NCBI RefSeq assembly: GCF_000620625.1
Contig: NZ_JIAW01000027.1
Span: forward strand, 25,407-89,406
From: Mycobacterium sp. URHB0044
Lineage (GTDB): Bacteria; Actinomycetota; Actinomycetes; Mycobacteriales; Mycobacteriaceae
DNA: 64,000 nt
Direction of reading: 5' to 3'
The notes beneath the pieces are model-generated. The model searched no databases. It had not been told where the DNA came from and saw nothing but the letters and a program-made list of their open reading frames with translations. Of the stretch, positions 1 to 8,300 are shown piece after piece. The position numbers were made by a program, and so were the translations under genes. Within the stretch, counting starts at the first letter, position 1, and every line of letters starts with the position of its first letter.

Positions 1-605
1 TGATCCAACCGTCCGGCGGCGGAAAGTGCTTCTCGCACGGCGGGATAGGAGCGGCCGAGTTTGAGCACCACCGCCGCGTCGGTATCGGCGAGCCTGCGCC
101 GGAGCTCGTCGGGCGGCAGCGTCCCCGGCAGGATCGTCAGCACCTCGTCGCCCTGCACCAGCGGCGTCCCGGTGGCGGCCGACGCCGCGCTCACCGACGT
201 CACCCCCGGCACGATGACCGCGTCGAACCGAGACGTCAACCGGTTGTGCATGTGCATGTAGGAGCTGTAGAACAGCGGGTCACCCTCGGCGAGCAGGGCC
301 ACGTTGCGGCCGGCCTCGAGATGGACGGCGATGCGGTCCGCTGCCTCGCGGTAGAAGTCCTCGAGCGCGCCGGCGTAGCCGCCGGGATGGTCGGTGGTCT
401 CGGTGGTCACCGGATAGACGAGGTGCTCTTCGAGTTGGCCGGACCGCAGATAGGGCTCGGCGATGGTGCGGGCGATGCTGCGTCCGTGCCGAGCGCTGTG
501 ATAGGCCACGACGTCGGCCGCGCCGATCAGCCGCGCGGCCTTGACCGTCACCAATTCGGGGTCACCAGGCCCCAGCCCGACGCCCCATAGCGTGCCTCGA
601 GACAT
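1..605 (-). CDS. cobI: Precorrin-2 C20-methyltransferase (CobI), 3' end off the window
   Basis: This is the N-terminal ~200 residues of a SAM-dependent methyltransferase that methylates C20 of precorrin-2 in cobalamin synthesis; the rest lies beyond the left edge. Translation begins MSRGTLWGVGLGPGDPELV, the glycine-rich tetrapyrrole methylase start. It continues through ALLAEGDPLFYSSYMHMH and VIVPGVTSVSAASAA, both typical of CobI. In M. tuberculosis, as I recall, CobI is fused to CobJ; that cannot be tested here. The start sits in an ATGATG at 603-608 that overlaps the TGA of cobH, so the two are translationally coupled. I chose the second ATG (605); 608 is equally possible. Confidence 0.93.
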   Translation of the reverse strand, partial: MSRGTLWGVGLGPGDPELVTVKAARLIGAADVVAYHSARHGRSIARTIAEPYLRSGQLEEHLVYPVTTETTDHPGGYAGALEDFYREAADRIAVHLEAGRNVALLAEGDPLFYSSYMHMHNRLTSRFDAVIVPGVTSVSAASAATGTPLVQGDEVLTILPGTLPPDELRRRLADTDAAVVLKLGRSYPAVREALSAAGRLD

Positions 606-1231
606 CATTCCTGTTCGCTCGCAATCGCATTGACGGCCGCGGCGGCCATCGCGCTGCCCCCGCGCCTGCCGGTCACCACCAGATACGACATTCCGCGCGG
701 CCGGGCGATGAGCTCCTCCTTGGACTGGGCGGATCCGACGAAGCCGACCGGGCCGCCGAGTACGGCGGCCGGGGCCGGCGCGCCGTCGTCGAGCAGTTCC
801 AGTAGCCGGAACAGTGCGGTCGGTGCGTTGCCGATCGCCAGCACCGCGCCGCCGAGGCGGTCGGCCCACAGATCGACGCCGGCGGCCGACCGGGTGCTGC
901 CCAACCGGACGGCGAGGTCAGCCGCGCGGGGGTCGGCGACGAGCGAGACCACCTCGTTGTCGGCGGGCAGACGGGAGCGGGTGATGCCCGAAGCCACCAT
1001 CGACGAGTCACACAGGATTGGTGCCCCCGCGTCCAGTGCGGCACGTGCCTTGGCGACCACGTCGTCGGTGTAGGCGACGTGTTCGGCGACGTCGACCTGC
1101 CCGCACGTGTGGATCAGCCGGACCACGACCTGGGCGACGTCGCCGGGGAAGCGCGTCAGATCCGCCTCCGCGCGGATCGTCGCGAACGACTGCCGGTAGA
1201 TCTCGGCGGCGTCGCGGATGTAGTCGAGCAC
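605..1231 (-). CDS. cobH: Precorrin-8X methylmutase CobH
   Basis: CobH (CbiC family) moves the C11 methyl group to C12, turning precorrin-8X into hydrogenobyrinate. The 208-residue length is normal. The family signature around the catalytic histidine (RLIHTCGQVDVAEHV, near residue 41) is present, as are the ILCDSSMVASGI and AVLAIGNAPTALFRL segments. Translation starts at a GTG nine bases after the stop of cobG and ends inside the start of cobI, so cobG-cobH-cobI form one minus-strand operon. Confidence 0.95.
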   Translation of the reverse strand: MLDYIRDAAEIYRQSFATIRAEADLTRFPGDVAQVVVRLIHTCGQVDVAEHVAYTDDVVAKARAALDAGAPILCDSSMVASGITRSRLPADNEVVSLVADPRAADLAVRLGSTRSAAGVDLWADRLGGAVLAIGNAPTALFRLLELLDDGAPAPAAVLGGPVGFVGSAQSKEELIARPRGMSYLVVTGRRGGSAMAAAAVNAIASEQE

Positions 1232-1240
1232 GCGATCACC

Positions 1241-2371
1241 CTACGGGTGACGTGGCCGGTAGCCGTCCGGGGTCGCCACCAGCACCTCGCCGTCGGGCGG
1301 GCTGCCGCACGCCCGCTCACACCCGACGAAGTGGCGGTGTCCCGACGCGGCTCCGTCGGTGGCCGCGCGCGCCGCGTCGGCCCTGACGTCGGCGACGGCG
1401 TGCTGGCAGCCGGGGCTTCCGGTGCAGGCGCTGATCGACAGCCACGGCGAGCCCGCGTCGAAGATCAGCCCCAGTGGCGCCAGTACGCGAAGGGCGACGT
1501 CGGCGACGCCCTCGTCGAGGTCGCAGACCAGCACCGAACGCCACGGCGTGATCACCAGCGGCGCCTCGATGGCGGCGAGGAACTCGGCGACGCGGGCCTC
1601 GAGCACGCCGAGTCGCACCGCAGCGCCGAGCGACACCCGGCCGTCGTCCTGCTCGATCCAGCCGACTGGAGGCGTCGTCACCGCCGGCCACCGGGTTCCG
1701 GGGTCGGCGGAGCGGGTCAATCCGGTCAGCAGCGGCTCCACGTCGGCGAGTTCGGTGGTCCGCCAGGCGCTTCCGCGAATGTCCACGAAGGTCTCGGCGA
1801 TGCCGATGAGGGTTTCGACGACGTCCGCCGAAGGCACCCGGACACCGGTGTCGACGCCGGCCACCAGCAGGGCGGCCCGGTCAGCGGTGAGCAGGTGGGC
1901 ACCGACGTCGGCGCCCATCCCGGACACGTCACCGCGGCCGTCGTCGACGGCGAACCAGAAGCGGCCAGGGAGGTGGGCCAGCTTCGGGCTGGCCTGGATT
2001 GCCGCGTCGAGGCCGAGCACCGCATCCCGCACGTCCGCGTTGCCGCCCGAACGCCCCGTCAGTGGGGAGGCGACGACGTTGCGCACCCGTTCGTGACTCG
2101 GCGACGGCAGCAGCCCCGCGGTCGCCACCGCGTCGGCCAGCGCGTCAGGATCGGTCAGGCCGCGGATCTGGACGTTGCCACGGGAGGTGAGTTCCATTGC
2201 CTGCGAACCGAACCGGGTCGCAGCAACGGCCAGCGCGCTCAGCTGGCCTGCCGAGATCATTCCGCCGGGCAGCCGGATCCGCGCCAGCGCCCCGTCGGCC
2301 GCCTGGTGCACCTGAAGTGCGCCAGGGCAGGCGTCGTCGTCGCGAACCCTCGTCATGTCGTCTCCGAGCAT
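1241..2371 (-). CDS. cobG: Precorrin-3B synthase CobG
   Basis: CobG is the oxygen-dependent enzyme that makes precorrin-3B, so its presence marks the aerobic cobalamin route. The 376-residue protein has the two-repeat nitrite/sulfite reductase ferredoxin-like fold. The Fe-S/siroheme-type cysteines lie near the C-terminus in SACTGSPGCQHA (about residues 315-326) and FVGCERACGSP (about 348-358). The substrate-binding motif ELTSRGNVQIRGL is near residue 60. It is the first gene of the cobG-cobH-cobI operon. I see no cobalamin riboswitch or B12 box in the 140 bp separating it from the divergent gene at 2512. Confidence 0.93.
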   Translation of the reverse strand: MLGDDMTRVRDDDACPGALQVHQAADGALARIRLPGGMISAGQLSALAVAATRFGSQAMELTSRGNVQIRGLTDPDALADAVATAGLLPSPSHERVRNVVASPLTGRSGGNADVRDAVLGLDAAIQASPKLAHLPGRFWFAVDDGRGDVSGMGADVGAHLLTADRAALLVAGVDTGVRVPSADVVETLIGIAETFVDIRGSAWRTTELADVEPLLTGLTRSADPGTRWPAVTTPPVGWIEQDDGRVSLGAAVRLGVLEARVAEFLAAIEAPLVITPWRSVLVCDLDEGVADVALRVLAPLGLIFDAGSPWLSISACTGSPGCQHAVADVRADAARAATDGAASGHRHFVGCERACGSPPDGEVLVATPDGYRPRHP

Positions 2372-2511
2372 AGGAGTAGTAGTCGCCTACCCGTGATTCG
2401 AGTAGCGCACTACGCGTGCCCGGGCGCAGCCCTAGAAATACGTTTGCTCCGTGATCAGTCGGACAGCAGCTCCAGCGGTCACGTGATCGACACGAGGGCA
2501 AGGAGAGAACG

Positions 2512-2811
2512 ATGACTGAACTGATCCTGTCGCCGGAACTGGCGCACCAAGACGTGATCAGAACGGGTGCGGAAGTCGAGGGGGCCGCACCCGTTCTGAT
2601 CACTGAGCAAGAGGTCATGTTCGCGACCGCCGCCGCCGTACTGCCGCGACGGAGCGCTACGCGGTGGTGGACGGCGATCGGGCGGATCTTCGCGACCGCG
2701 AAGGACGCGGACACCTCCGGCGACGACCGGCGCACGCCGCGGCACTACCCGCAGCGGCGCAACTCCTTCATGGAGTACGCCGCGATGAGTCGCGAGATGT
2801 CCCGGCTGTGA
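2512..2811 (+). CDS. Small conserved mycobacterial protein of unknown function
   Basis: A 99-residue basic protein with no recognisable enzyme domain. The core TEQEVMFATAAAV and the C-terminus ending in YAAMSREMSRL resemble, from memory, a family of short mycobacterial hypothetical proteins that end in SREM-x-RL. A strong ribosome binding site (aaggagag) precedes the ATG by a few bases, which supports this start. The first ~35 residues look longer than in relatives and are encoded by a perfect 19-bp inverted repeat (see 2554-2603). It is divergent from cobG. No function can be assigned. Confidence 0.72.
   Translation: MTELILSPELAHQDVIRTGAEVEGAAPVLITEQEVMFATAAAVLPRRSATRWWTAIGRIFATAKDADTSGDDRRTPRHYPQRRNSFMEYAAMSREMSRL
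2554..2603 (+). repeat. Perfect 19-bp inverted repeat inside a coding region
   Basis: The arms 2554-2572 (gtgatcagaacgggtgcgg) and 2585-2603 are exact reverse complements separated by a 12-nt loop. It begins 42 nt after the ATG of the small gene at 2512 and encodes its residues 15-31. The mRNA hairpin would be very stable. There is no U-tract, so ordinary termination is less likely than attenuation or translational control. Confidence 0.9.
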
Positions 2812-2821
2812 TGTCCGGCGG

Positions 2822-3751
2822 TCAACCCGCCAACGGCACGACGACGTCGGAGTAGTGGGACGCGTCGCCCGCGATCACGCGGCTCGGCGTGCCGTAGACG
2901 TCGACGGGAACGTCGCCAGCCAGCGTGACGCGGCTGAGCCTGCGGTACTGGTCGTCGTAGTCGGCCACGGCGTAGTGCTGGGTGGCGCGGTTGTCCCAGA
3001 TCGCCAGGTCGCCGGGCAGCCAGGACCATCGAATGGTGTTCTCCAGCTTGGTGACCCGGCTCTGCAGCAGCTGGAACAGCGCCGTCGACTCGGTGCTCCC
3101 CAGTCCGACGAACCGCTTGATGAAGTGGCCGAGCAGCAGGACCCGCCTGCCGGTCTCGGGGTGCACGCGCACCACGGGGTGCTCGGTCTCGTAGTACTCC
3201 GAGACGAACTCGTCGCGGTACTTGCGTTCCTCCGCGGTCAGATCCGCGAGTTTCTCGTCGTAGTAGCCGCCTGCGTAGTCGTACTGATTGGTGTGCACCG
3301 CCCACAGGTTCTCGGTGAGCGCGCGCAGCGGCGCGGGCAGCTGGTCGTACGCGGCCTCGGTCGACGCCCACGTGGTGGTGCCGCCGTACTCGGGCAGGGT
3401 CACCGCGCGCAGCAGCGATGCCTTCGGGATCCGGTCGACGAACGTCACGTCGGTGTGCCAGCTGTTCGCCTTGTCGTAGCTGGAGTCGATGGGCAGCACC
3501 CGGTCGCCCCGCGACGTCACCGTGGGGTGTGCGGTGGTCGGGATGCCGAGGCGTCTGGCGAACGCGACCTGCCCGTCGTCGTCGAGATGGTCCTGGTCGC
3601 GGAAGAAGATCACCTTGTGCGTCAGCAGGGCGTCATTGATCACCTTGACGGTCGCGTCCGTGAGGTCGCCGCCGAGGCGTACTCCGTCGATCCGGGCGCC
3701 GATGTTCGCGCCGAGTTTCACGATGCTGGGGAAGTTGGCCACGAATTGCAT
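2822..3751 (-). CDS. TauD/AtsK-family alpha-ketoglutarate-dependent dioxygenase
   Basis: A 309-residue Fe(II)/2-oxoglutarate dioxygenase of the TauD family. It closely resembles, from memory, the M. tuberculosis alkylsulfatase Rv3406, which cleaves alkyl sulfate esters oxidatively to release sulfite. The iron ligands are visible in SWHTDVTF (HxD, near residue 98) and in NRATQHYAV (distal His, near residue 255). An arginine in the C-terminal SRVTLAGDVP region would bind 2-oxoglutarate. I chose the ATG at 3751 (MQFVANFPS); a TTG 24 bp upstream is in frame but less likely. A sulfur-scavenging role fits the ssu operon further along the window, though the two are not linked. Confidence 0.88.
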   Translation of the reverse strand: MQFVANFPSIVKLGANIGARIDGVRLGGDLTDATVKVINDALLTHKVIFFRDQDHLDDDGQVAFARRLGIPTTAHPTVTSRGDRVLPIDSSYDKANSWHTDVTFVDRIPKASLLRAVTLPEYGGTTTWASTEAAYDQLPAPLRALTENLWAVHTNQYDYAGGYYDEKLADLTAEERKYRDEFVSEYYETEHPVVRVHPETGRRVLLLGHFIKRFVGLGSTESTALFQLLQSRVTKLENTIRWSWLPGDLAIWDNRATQHYAVADYDDQYRRLSRVTLAGDVPVDVYGTPSRVIAGDASHYSDVVVPLAG

Positions 3752-3819
3752 GGTGGAGCATCGGCGGGCCCGCAACCACGGTTTAAATGCCTGCGATTCG
3801 AACCAGAGTGACCGGCGTC

Positions 3820-3838
3820 ACACTGCGCACCACAGTGT
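3820..3838. promoter_or_regulatory. Inverted repeat between divergent genes, possible operator
   Basis: ACACTG and CAGTGT are separated by 7 nt between the dioxygenase (start 3751) and the small peptide gene (start 3936). The position suits a shared regulator, but no adjacent regulator gene is obvious. Confidence 0.35.
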
Positions 3839-3935
3839 TCCTTGTCACACGAATCGATCACAGCGGGACCGTTCGGACGTAGCTTCAGGACTACTCGACG
3901 TGTGTCAAACAAGACACCACAAGAAGGGAACGACG

Positions 3936-4037
3936 ATGTTCACCTTGATCGCATTCACCGTTCTGGTGGCGCTGCTCATCGCGGCAGCCGGCCTGCCCTA
4001 CCCGCAGACCTGGCACGACCGCTGGGGCTCCAACTAG
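3936..4037 (+). CDS. 33-residue single-span membrane peptide
   Basis: The short ORF starts MFTLIAFTVLVALLIAAAG and encodes one hydrophobic helix (residues 2-19), followed by a polar aromatic tail (PYPQTWHDRW). A good ribosome binding site (aagaaggg) lies 7 nt before the ATG. Codon use is like that of the neighbours. The stop is shared with the convergent VOC gene through a CTAG at 4034-4037. I do not recognise a family. It may be a small membrane regulator or a transporter accessory peptide; the paired dioxygenase promoter hints at co-regulation only. Confidence 0.55.
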   Translation: MFTLIAFTVLVALLIAAAGLPYPQTWHDRWGSN

Positions 4038-4438
4038 CCAAGGCTCGGCCGGTACGTGCCGAAGCTCCACACGTTGCCGTGCGGATCCCGTGCGGCGAAC
4101 TCGCGGGAGCCGTAGTCCTGATCGGTGAGTCCCATGACGATCTCGGCGCCCGCCGCGACGGCGCGGTCGTGCAACGCGTCGGGGTCGTCGACCACGACGT
4201 ACAACAACACCGGCCCGGGCAACGCGAAGGGACTGCCGGCGTCGCGGTCGGCGTCGTTGATCATCACCAGGCCGTTGCCAATCCTGACCTCGGCGTGCTT
4301 CAGCGGTTGGTCGGGGTCGGGAGGATGGACGGCCGTCGCGACGGCCCCAAAGGCGCGCTCCAGCCAGCCGATCGCCGTGCGGGGTTCGGAGTAGGGGAGT
4401 ATCGGTACCGCTCCGTTGAGCGTCACTGTCTCGGTCAT
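4034..4438 (-). CDS. VOC-superfamily (glyoxalase/PhnB-like) protein
   Basis: A 134-residue vicinal oxygen chelate protein made of two beta-alpha-beta-beta-beta halves (VPILPYSEPRTAIGWLERAFG and VLLYVVVDDPDALHDRAVAAGA). It ends with the usual DPHGNVWSFGTY motif. Such proteins range from glyoxalases to antibiotic-binding proteins; nothing here fixes the substrate. A -10 hexamer TAGCGT ends 7 nt before the ATG, so the mRNA is probably leaderless. It lies 10 bp downstream of the AraC regulator on the same strand. Confidence 0.85.
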   Translation of the reverse strand: MTETVTLNGAVPILPYSEPRTAIGWLERAFGAVATAVHPPDPDQPLKHAEVRIGNGLVMINDADRDAGSPFALPGPVLLYVVVDDPDALHDRAVAAGAEIVMGLTDQDYGSREFAARDPHGNVWSFGTYRPSLG

Positions 4439-4445
4439 GCGGTCG

Positions 4446-4451
4446 ACGCTA
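4446..4451 (-). promoter_or_regulatory. -10 hexamer of a leaderless promoter (VOC gene)
   Basis: TAGCGT on the minus strand lies 7 nt before the ATG at 4438, matching the TANNNT plus 6-8 nt arrangement of mycobacterial leaderless transcripts. Confidence 0.55.
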
Positions 4452-5264
4452 GGCCGACGGCACTCGGCTGTCTTGGACGGAATTTACTCTCTGCGCGCGC
4501 AACTCGGTTGGCGTGATGCGGGCCAGTTCGCGCACCTCACGGGCCAGGTGGGCCTGGTCGAAGTAGCCGCACGTGGCGGCGGCCGTGGCCCAGTCGATCG
4601 CCGGGCTCGCCGTCAGTCGAGCGGTCAGCCGCTCGAACCGCACGATCCGTGCGACGAGCTTCGGCGGTAGTCCCACCGTGTCGCGGTAGCGCGCGATCAG
4701 CCGTCGGTGACTCCACCCCAGTTCGTCGGCGAGGTCGCCGATCGTCGCCGCGCCGCCGCTGTCGGTGATCCGGCGCAGCGACCATGCGACACCGGGGTCG
4801 ACGGCCGGCACCTCGTCGAGGCGCGCCAGGAGCGCGTCGTCGAGCAACGCGAACCGGGTCGGCCAGTCGGGCGCCTCGCCGACCCGCTGCACGAGTTCAC
4901 GACCGAACCTGCCGAGGACGTCGTCGATCGGCACGGTCCGGTTCGCCAGTTCGCTCATCGGAATCCCGACCAGCCTGCGGGCACCGAGCGGCGTCAGGTC
5001 GACCTGCAGGCAGCGCGCCGAACCGTCGTGACCGACGAGCACCGGCCCATCGGTGATGCCCGCGATGAACGACCGGAGTCGCATCGGCTGCGGCCCGTGG
5101 TCGACGGTCCAGCCCGCATCGAGGTCGATGATGATCGGCACGAACGTACACGGCAGCTCGCGCATGACGACGGGCTGGGCGGTCCGTTCCTCGAAGCCCA
5201 CGTAGCGCAGCACCACGTCGCGTAGCGACGGGTGAGGTGTGCCCGCTGCGAACGTCGCGCTCAC
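4449..5264 (-). CDS. AraC-family transcriptional regulator
   Basis: A 271-residue regulator with an N-terminal cupin-like sensing half and a C-terminal AraC DNA-binding domain. The first helix-turn-helix is GAATIGDLADELGWSHRRLIARYRDTVG. The second covers DWATAAATCGYFDQAHLAREVRELARITP, the conserved GY-x-DQxH-x-REF-like motif. An in-frame ATG farther upstream would run into the divergent cobN start, so I use the GTG at 5264, which is preceded at 7 nt by TAGCGT. The target may be its own gene, the downstream VOC gene, or cobN, which starts only 52 bp away. Confidence 0.85.
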   Translation of the reverse strand: MSATFAAGTPHPSLRDVVLRYVGFEERTAQPVVMRELPCTFVPIIIDLDAGWTVDHGPQPMRLRSFIAGITDGPVLVGHDGSARCLQVDLTPLGARRLVGIPMSELANRTVPIDDVLGRFGRELVQRVGEAPDWPTRFALLDDALLARLDEVPAVDPGVAWSLRRITDSGGAATIGDLADELGWSHRRLIARYRDTVGLPPKLVARIVRFERLTARLTASPAIDWATAAATCGYFDQAHLAREVRELARITPTELRAQRVNSVQDSRVPSA

Positions 5265-5271
5265 CGTCCCG

Positions 5272-5277
5272 ACGCTA
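5272..5277 (-). promoter_or_regulatory. -10 hexamer of a leaderless promoter (AraC gene)
   Basis: TAGCGT on the minus strand ends 7 nt before the GTG at 5264. It is identical to the hexamers of the VOC gene (4446) and the Gfo/Idh gene (45949). Confidence 0.55.
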
Positions 5278-5316
5278 GTCCGCGGCGCCGCATCGCGGGT
5301 GCGGTACGAATGGTGG

Positions 5317-8300
5317 GTGCCAGATCCCACCGTCCTGCTGCTGTCGACGTCCGACACCGACCTGATCACCGCCCGCGCTGCCGGGACTGGCTACCGGTGG
5401 GCGAACCCGTCGCGGCTGGTGCCCGGCGAACTCGAGGAGCTGCTGGACGGGGCCGACGTCGCCGTCGTGCGCATCCTCGGCGGCTACCGGGCCTGGCAGG
5501 ACGGCATCGACGCCGTGGTCGCCTCCGGCATGCCGACCGTCGTCGTCAGCGGCGAGGTGACGCCGGACGCCGAGCTGATGAGCCATTCCACGATCCCGGC
5601 AGGCGTGGCACTGCAGACGCACGTCTATCTGGCGCAGGGCGGCGTGACGAACCTGAGTCAGCTCTACGGCTTCCTCTGCGACACCCTGCTCATGACCGGC
5701 TTCGGTTTCGGTCCGCCGGTGACGACCCCGACGTGGGGTGTGCTGGAGCGCGCCGGGGGCGGCACGGACGGACCGCGCATCGCGGTGCTCTTCTACCGCG
5801 CTCAGCACCTCGCGGGCAATACGGGCTACGTCGAGGAGCTGTGCCGGGCCATCGAGCACGCGGGGGGCGTCGCGGTTCCGGTGTACTGCGCGTCGTTGCG
5901 CACCGCCGAGCCCGAACTCCTCGAGCTTCTCGGCACCGTCGACGCGATGGTGACCACCGTGCTGGCGGCGGGCGGTGCCACACCGGCCGCGGTGGGGGCA
6001 GGCGGAGCCGACGACACCTGGAACGTCGCGCATCTCGCGGCGCTGGACATCCCGATCCTGCAGGGGCTGTGCCTGACCAGTTCACGCGCCCAGTGGAGCG
6101 ACAACGACGACGGCATGAGTCCGCTCGACGTCGCCACCCAGGTGGCGGTTCCGGAGTTCGACGGCCGAATCATCACGGTGCCGTTCTCGTTCAAGGAGAT
6201 CGACGACGAAGGGTTGATCGCGTACGTTGCCGACCCGGAGCGCTGCGCACGGGTGGCCGGCCTCGCGGTCCGGCACGCCCGCCTGCGGCAGATCGCTGCC
6301 CCCAACAAGCGTGTCGCCCTGGTGTTTTCGGCCTATCCCACCAAGCATGCCAGGATCGGCAACGCCGTGGGCCTCGACACCCCTGCCAGCGCGGTGGCGC
6401 TGCTGCGGGCGATGCGCGACGCCGGCTACGTGATCGGTGACGTCCCGGGCGTCGACGCCGAGGACGGTGACGCTCTGGTGCACGCGCTGATCGAACGCGG
6501 CGGTCAGGATCCCGACTGGCTGACCGAGGGTCAGCTGACCGGAAACCCGATCAGGATGTCGGCCAAGGATTACCGGGCGTGGTTCGCGACGCTGCCCGGC
6601 GACTTCACCGACGCGGTGGTGAAGCACTGGGGGCCGCCGCCGGGGGAGCTGTTCGTCGACCGCAGCCGTGACCCCGACGGCGAGATCGTCATCGCCGCAA
6701 TGCAATCCGGCAACGTCGTGATCCTCGTCCAGCCGCCGCGCGGCTTCGGCGAGAATCCCGTCGCGATCTATCACGATCCGGACCTGCCGCCGAGTCACCA
6801 TTACCTGGCCGCCTACCGCTGGCTGAACGCCGGATTCGGGGCCGACGCCGTGGTGCACCTCGGCAAGCACGGCAACCTGGAGTGGTTGCCCGGCAAGACC
6901 CTCGGCATGTCCGCAAGCTGCGGCACCGACGCGGCGCTCGGAGACCTGCCGCTGATCTACCCGTTCCTCGTCAACGACCCCGGTGAGGGCACGCAGGCCA
7001 AGCGGCGGGCGCACGCCATCCTCGTCGACCACCTCATCCCGCCGATGGCGCGCGCCGAAACCTACGGCGACATCGCACGATTGGAACAGCTGCTCGACGA
7101 GCACGCCAACATCGCCGCGCTCGATCCCGGCAAGCTGCCCGCGATCCGTCAGCAGATCTGGACGCTCATGCGCGCCGCCAAGATGGACCACGACCTCGGC
7201 CTCGAGGACCGTCCCGACGAGGACACGTTCGACGACATGCTCCTGCACGTCGACGGGTGGCTCTGCGAGATCAAGGACGTCCAGATCCGCGATGGGCTGC
7301 ACGTCCTGGGTCAGGCGCCTCGCGATGACGTCGAACTGGACCTGGTGCTGGCCATTCTGCGGGCGCGCCAGCTCTTCGGTGGTGAACAGTCGGTGCCGGG
7401 TCTGCGGCAGGCGCTGGGCCTGGTGGAGGACGGCTCGGACGCCCGGGGTGCCGTCGACGCCGCGGAGGAGAGTGCCCGTGCGCTGGTCGCCGCCCTGCAG
7501 GACAGCGGGTGGGACGCCGCGGCCGTCGACCGCATCACCGCCGATCCCGCAGTGGCGTCGGTGTTGCGCTTCGCCGCCGACGAGGTGGTGCCGCGACTTC
7601 GGGGTACCTCGTGCGAGATCGACCAGATTCTGCGGGCCCTCGACGGTGGCTTCATCGCCTCGGGCCCGTCGGGCTCGCCGTTGCGCGGTCTGGTCAACGT
7701 GCTACCCACGGGACGCAACTTCTACTCCGTCGACCCCAAGGCGGTGCCGTCCCGGCTTGCGTGGGAAACCGGTGTGGCCCTGGCTGATTCGCTGCTCGAG
7801 CGGTACCGTGCCGATCACGGTGAGTGGCCGGCCTCGGTCGGACTGTCGGTGTGGGGCACGTCGGCGATGCGGACCGCCGGTGACGACATCGCCGAAGTCC
7901 TTGCACTGCTGGGTGTTCGGCCGGTGTGGGACGAAGCGTCGCGCCGCGTCGTCGACCTCGAGGCCATCGAACCGGCCGAACTTGGCCGCCCCCGCATCGA
8001 CGTGACGGTGCGGATCTCCGGCTTCTTCCGCGACGCCTTCCCGCACGTGGTGACGATGCTCGACGACGCGGTTCGCCTCGTCGCCGGACTCGACGAACCC
8101 GACGACGTCAACTACGTCCGCGCGCACGCTCACGTCGACCTCGCCGAGCATGGCGATGAGCGGCGCTCGACCACGAGGATCTTCGGGTCCAAACCCGGCA
8201 CGTACGGGGCCGGGCTGCTGCAGCTCATCGACAGCCGCAACTGGCGCGACGACGCCGACCTGGCGCAGGTGTACACGGCGTGGGGTGGCTTCGCCTACGG

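Noticed and set aside
2372..2511. Cobalamin riboswitch upstream of cobG
   Set aside because: No B12 box or long structured leader could be found in the 140-bp gap.
1079..2515. Plus-strand open frame of 478 codons opposite cobG
   Set aside because: CobG is unambiguous on the minus strand; the antisense product has no features.
3781..3812. tRNA-like segment (gattcgaacc)
   Set aside because: No acceptor stem or cloverleaf can be drawn around it.
4034..4037. CTAG shared as stop codon by two convergent genes (also at 14847-14850)
   Set aside because: Real, but a trivial consequence of compact convergent ends; no sign of function.
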